This document shows positions 60,561 to 64,000 of a stretch of 64,000 nt of DNA, one piece after another. The notes below the pieces were generated by a model. It had not been told where the DNA came from and searched no databases. It worked only from the letters and a program-made list of their open reading frames with translations. Origin of the DNA: Nectonema munidae (Eukaryota; Nematomorpha; Nectonematoida; Nectonematidae); the NCBI GenBank assembly GCA_030549495.1, contig JAUIRK010000677.1:248001-312000 (forward strand), read 5' to 3'. Within the stretch, counting starts at the first letter, position 1. Each line of letters begins with the position of its first letter. Made by a program: the position numbers and the translations under genes.

Positions 60561-60869
60561 TGGGATAATTATTGCCCCGATTCTCTTTCAACTACTGTAC
60601 CTGTATTGTGATAATTACTGCTTCAGTTATCATTCAATTAATTACTATACTTGTAATACTTATTGCCTCAATTATTGTTCAATTTAACTAATCTACTTGT
60701 GATGATTATTGCCTCAACTATTCAATTTAAAGAATACCTAGAACAATCAATTAACACTTCGACATTGTATATATATACCTGGTAAATTTTACTTTCGTTA
60801 TTGTAACTTATATTTAGTCGAATAAAGCTTCATCTTTTCTCTGAAGTACTCAACTTACGTACCATGTCA
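60561..60869 (+). repeat. 3' LTR of the gypsy fossil
   Basis: Nearly identical to the 5' LTR and followed directly by the second ATGTT target copy at 60870-60874. Confidence 0.93.
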
Positions 60870-60885
60870 ATGTTATACTCGCTAT

Positions 60886-62290
60886 TAACTCTATTCGTGA
60901 CGCACTATTTTCATTCCCTCTTAAACTATTGAATATTTTTACAAAATCTCGCGTGAACTCCTTAAATAATTGATTGGGAATCTGATAGTGACATTTATTT
61001 TTCAGGAAAATCAATCAAACTTGTCAAAAAATTAATCAAACCTGTCAATCAATGCCAAATATATAAACTTGAAAATATATTATTATAGATTTAACATTTT
61101 TTGGGTTAATATTGTCTTTTAATAAACCAAATTTTGATGATTAATTCATCCATAATATTTCACCTGTCAGTAAATTAGCTTTCACAGGTGACTTAATGGC
61201 AAACACTTATTAATAATTTTCGTCCCCTTTAGCAAATAGACGTTTTTTCAATTTCACCATGACATTATTTTTGTTAATATATACACATGTAATGAATACT
61301 ACATTTCAATGTGCTTAAAAAGGTTATATATTTACTTACTTCAACACTACATTGACTTTTATATATTTAAGCGCAACCGATAAAATAATTTTCTCTCTTA
61401 ATTTAATAATGATTTTATCCATCTCATAAATGAGACCAAATTTTTAATCAAAGTGACATGGGATCATGTTAGATTAAAGAATTTAATTCTCACAAAATTT
61501 TTCCAATAATAAGCCTATAGATGGGGTATTTATATATTATAATATATTTAATGACAAATAATGAACTTAGCAGTAACATTTTTATAAAAATTGTTGTAAA
61601 ATTACATAGTGAAAAATATTACTAGCTGCTGATCTAACTAAACCAAGCACTTTTAGCCCTTCTTATTTTGATTCTTGTTCTTTATTTTATCCTTTCCTTT
61701 GTTTACTAATAGGAGCTTTGAACTATAAATCTCAATCCGACCTCTATTGTTTTGCTTTCAAATACGCTCTCAGCTTCTAGACTACTTCATTTCCCTAACT
61801 CTATATGATATCAAATTTTGCTCTTAATTCTAAACTTATCCTACCTTGGTAGCTCACTTTCATTCGAAATTGATTTGTGCAATCTTTTTCTATTGAAGAG
61901 AATGCCTTTGTTGTCTTTTTTAAATCATTACCATGTGTTGTATTTAAGTGCTTATGAAAAAATATCACTCTGAATATTTGCTAACCAATCCTTTTTCAAA
62001 ATTTGTGTTCTTTGTGAATCCATTCTTAAAAATCTTTTTTCAATTACAAAAACTTTTCGACCTCTAAAATATTTACTCATTCACACCGAAGAATAAATCT
62101 AGTCAAATTTGATACACATTCATCAATTTTTTTTGAAAATAGCTATATCTTCATATTTTTGTGTTTGTCATATATGAAATATTAACTAAAAAGTTTAAAG
62201 ATTTTTGATTCAAAATGTAAAAGCTTTTTCACGTTCAAGTTGTTTTTTGAAAATCTCAATAGTAGATTTTCACCCAAACTCCTATTTCAT
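60886..62290. mobile_element. TTAA-type element arm, right half of an inverted repeat
   Basis: It starts with TTAA then ctctattcgtgacgcacta, close to the reverse complement of the terminus at 55130. The match to the reverse complement of 53600-55133 continues through tttcaggaaaatcaatcaaa, ttaacattttttgggttaat, aaattagctttcacaggtga and acctctaaaatatttactca. Divergence is substantial (roughly a fifth of positions by eye at the terminus). Confidence 0.75.
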
Positions 62291-63660
62291 TTGAAAAGGG
62301 TATATCTTCCATGTAGACAAGTCACATACTTGTTTCTTAAAAGTATATAGCTTCTGAAAGGATTATATATCGAAGATATAAAAGCACTTTAAAGCGTGTT
62401 ACTATTTCATTTTTCTTATGATCACGCCTTCTCATTTCAATGTCATTCAGTTCCCTTACTTCTCGCATACTTAAATTTTTATGCTATAATAAATAACGAT
62501 TGTGAGAACAAACTTGGCAAATGATTTTTAGCAAAAAAATGATTTTTGCTAATTCGATTGACACTTTCACCCATTTTTACACTGTAATCTCCAAAAAGGA
62601 GTACAGAAATGAAAAACGGTTTCATGACATTTCATCACCCGACATTTCATCATAGGACATTTCATCACATAAAAGTTTTATGGATTATGGAAAGGATTAA
62701 GATTATGGGGTGTGTAACTATTTATGTAGTTGCCCTCTCGACTGGAAATAGTATACAGCAAAAGTCAACATAATACGCAGAAAGTAATAATATGTATTAT
62801 ATATTGTATATATGATATATTATAAAAGCAATCATATTCTTATTAAAACTGTACCATGATGAAGCTCTGGACAAGAAGTAGTTTAGCATTAATTTTCTTA
62901 TAAAAACTGTACCATGATGAAGCACCTAAATGTACCATAATTTTCTTATGGTTTTATACCTCAAAATATAGATATTATTTCATACCTCAAAGCCGTTCAA
63001 TATTCTGCATGTAAATAGTTTCCAGCAATAAAATTGTTTTATATTTACTGTTAAGTATTACTTTTTTCTAATTTTTAAGACAATTAAAAAAGGCAAATTT
63101 TGTAGTAAATGTTAAATCAGTAGATGGCAATGTTTTTTTAAATGATGGTATTTTTCGTTTTCACATTACTGAAGTTTTTCATTTAATATTGAAAATTAAA
63201 AAATATTTTTTATTGAGAATATAAATAATATTCTAGGAAATAATTTTTGCCGTCAACCACAAATATGTTTAAAATTTTTCCACTTCTATTGCAAAAAATG
63301 AATGGAGAAATAAAATCTGCATGTTCGATTTATTTTTAAAAAAAAATTATTTAAAATGTGTATAAATGTTTTTGGCATTACTGCAAATACTTTTAGACAT
63401 TTCCAAATCATATTTGCTAACACTGAGTTGAGAAATGAAATTGGCATATTCGATTTGTTATAAAAAAATATACTTAGTTTATAACGAAAGCTGAGTCGAT
63501 AAGAGAAAACATGGCTTGAGGAAATATTTGAAAAGTGAAAAGGGGAAAGAAGGCTTAAATATAAGAAAGGTCATTAGGGAAAAGAAGAATCGAAGAAATA
63601 TTTGAAAAGTGAAAAGATTAAAAAAGGCTTGAGGAAAAAAAGCTCCCTTTAAAATTTTAA
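62291..63660. other. AT-rich stretch with short repeats
   Basis: A 15-bp unit gacatttcatcaccc or a variant is repeated three times at about 62626-62671. The phrase aaaactgtaccatgatgaag occurs at about 62848 and 62907. A cluster of aaatatttgaaaagtgaaaa phrases is near 63520-63620. No gene was seen. Confidence 0.55.
62626..62671. repeat. 15-bp tandem repeat, three units
   Basis: Three successive units of gacatttcatca plus three variable bases. Confidence 0.85.
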
Positions 63661-63669
63661 CTTGTTGAG

Positions 63670-64000
63670 TTTAAATTGTCAATCACTTAATTCTAAATTT
63701 AATGATTAATATGGGATTTCAATTCAAACAATTCGTCCAATGTAAGTATTTTTGCACTTCAAGAACCCAATTAATTTTTTGAATCAATACACTATTTCTG
63801 ATTATCACTTTTTGTCACAGGCCAGAAGACTCTCTACACATTCTGGTTTAGGACTTTTCATTCATAAACATTTTACCTCTTTTCCCTATGTCTTTGATTC
63901 TTTATATGTGTCATTTGAAATTGAAATCAAAAGCCCTAAAAACACAGTTGTTTACAACATATATAAACATCCAACTAATTAAAAAATATAAGTTTACAAG
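63670..64000 (+). pseudogene. LINE endonuclease start, cut by the window edge
   Basis: A frame near 63665 reads LNLLSLNCQSLNSKFN, the usual beginning of a LINE AP endonuclease. From 63752 it continues HFKNPINFLNQYTISDYHFL and RRLSTHSGLGLFIHKHF, matching the (S)GLG+(Y/F)I segment. It runs out of the window, so whether the element is intact beyond it is unknown. There is at least one stop early in the visible part. Confidence 0.65.

Larger units (their letters stand above)
56836..60869 (+). mobile_element. Ty3/gypsy LTR retrotransposon fossil with both LTRs
   Basis: Both LTRs (56836-57144 and 60561-60869) start TG and end CA and are flanked by ATGTT at 56831-56835 and 60870-60874, a clean 5-bp target duplication. 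A purine-rich tract (gatggggagat) precedes the 3' LTR. By eye the LTRs differ at about 11 of 309 positions, so the insertion is fairly recent. Parts in order: gag-like region with a zinc knuckle (57150-57960), protease with a DSGSS motif (near 58080), RT (58480-59050), RNase H (59150-59580), and integrase with an HHCC finger and catalytic core (59640-60180). The pol order (RT, RH, IN) is gypsy type. It is broken, with roughly half a dozen interruptions. Confidence 0.93.

Overview
The window looks like AT-rich animal nuclear DNA: spliced genes with GT/AG introns, AATAAA signals, long homopolymers and microsatellites, and a very heavy load of decayed transposons. The mix (several piggyBac and hAT copies, FLYWCH-type MULEs, Tigger, several LINE families, one Ty3/gypsy element) fits an invertebrate. 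An arthropod or crustacean such as a copepod is plausible, and a cnidarian cannot be excluded. That assignment is inference.

Two host genes can be supported from conserved protein sequence and matching splice phases. On the plus strand, two exons (7303-7506 and 9309-9371) encode most of RNA polymerase II subunit RPB9, with a poly(A) signal at about 9482. On the minus strand, a vaccinia-related kinase (VRK) gene runs from at least 41510 down to 26849. It has nine recognisable exons, six of which carry kinase motifs in order (glycine loop, VAIK lysine, alpha-C Glu, catalytic loop, DFG), plus a basic tail and a poly(A) signal at 26803-26808. One exon of the kinase C-lobe and the 5' end of each gene were not found.

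Most of the remainder is mobile DNA. 2.7-5.0 kb: a MULE with terminal inverted repeats. 11.3-19.3 kb: a nested stack in which a piggyBac copy is split by a reverse-transcriptase fossil, which is split by a hAT element, which is split by a TTAA-flanked element full of ~148-bp tandem repeats; a small hAT MITE with a perfect 8-bp duplication sits in the piggyBac tail. 21.4-26.2 kb: two more broken piggyBac copies and a Tigger tail. 27-41.5 kb: the VRK gene, with a MULE fragment, hAT-like remnants and a LINE in its introns. 42-50.5 kb: small MITEs, a degenerate hammerhead-ribozyme-like hairpin, LINE fragments, an unclassified transposase and a second ~148-bp array. 50.5-53.3 kb: a minus-strand piggyBac, a LINE interrupted by a hAT-like MITE, and a hAT tail. 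53.6-62.3 kb: a ~1.4-1.5 kb inverted repeat whose TTAA ends face each other across a LINE that is interrupted by an LTR-bounded Ty3/gypsy fossil. A further LINE runs off the right edge.

No rRNA, tRNA or CRISPR array was seen. Apart from the two host genes, I infer that nothing here is a functional protein-coding unit. The most distinctive signals are the four-level nest, the ~148-bp satellite carried by a piggyBac-type element, the hammerhead-like hairpin and the facing inverted repeat.
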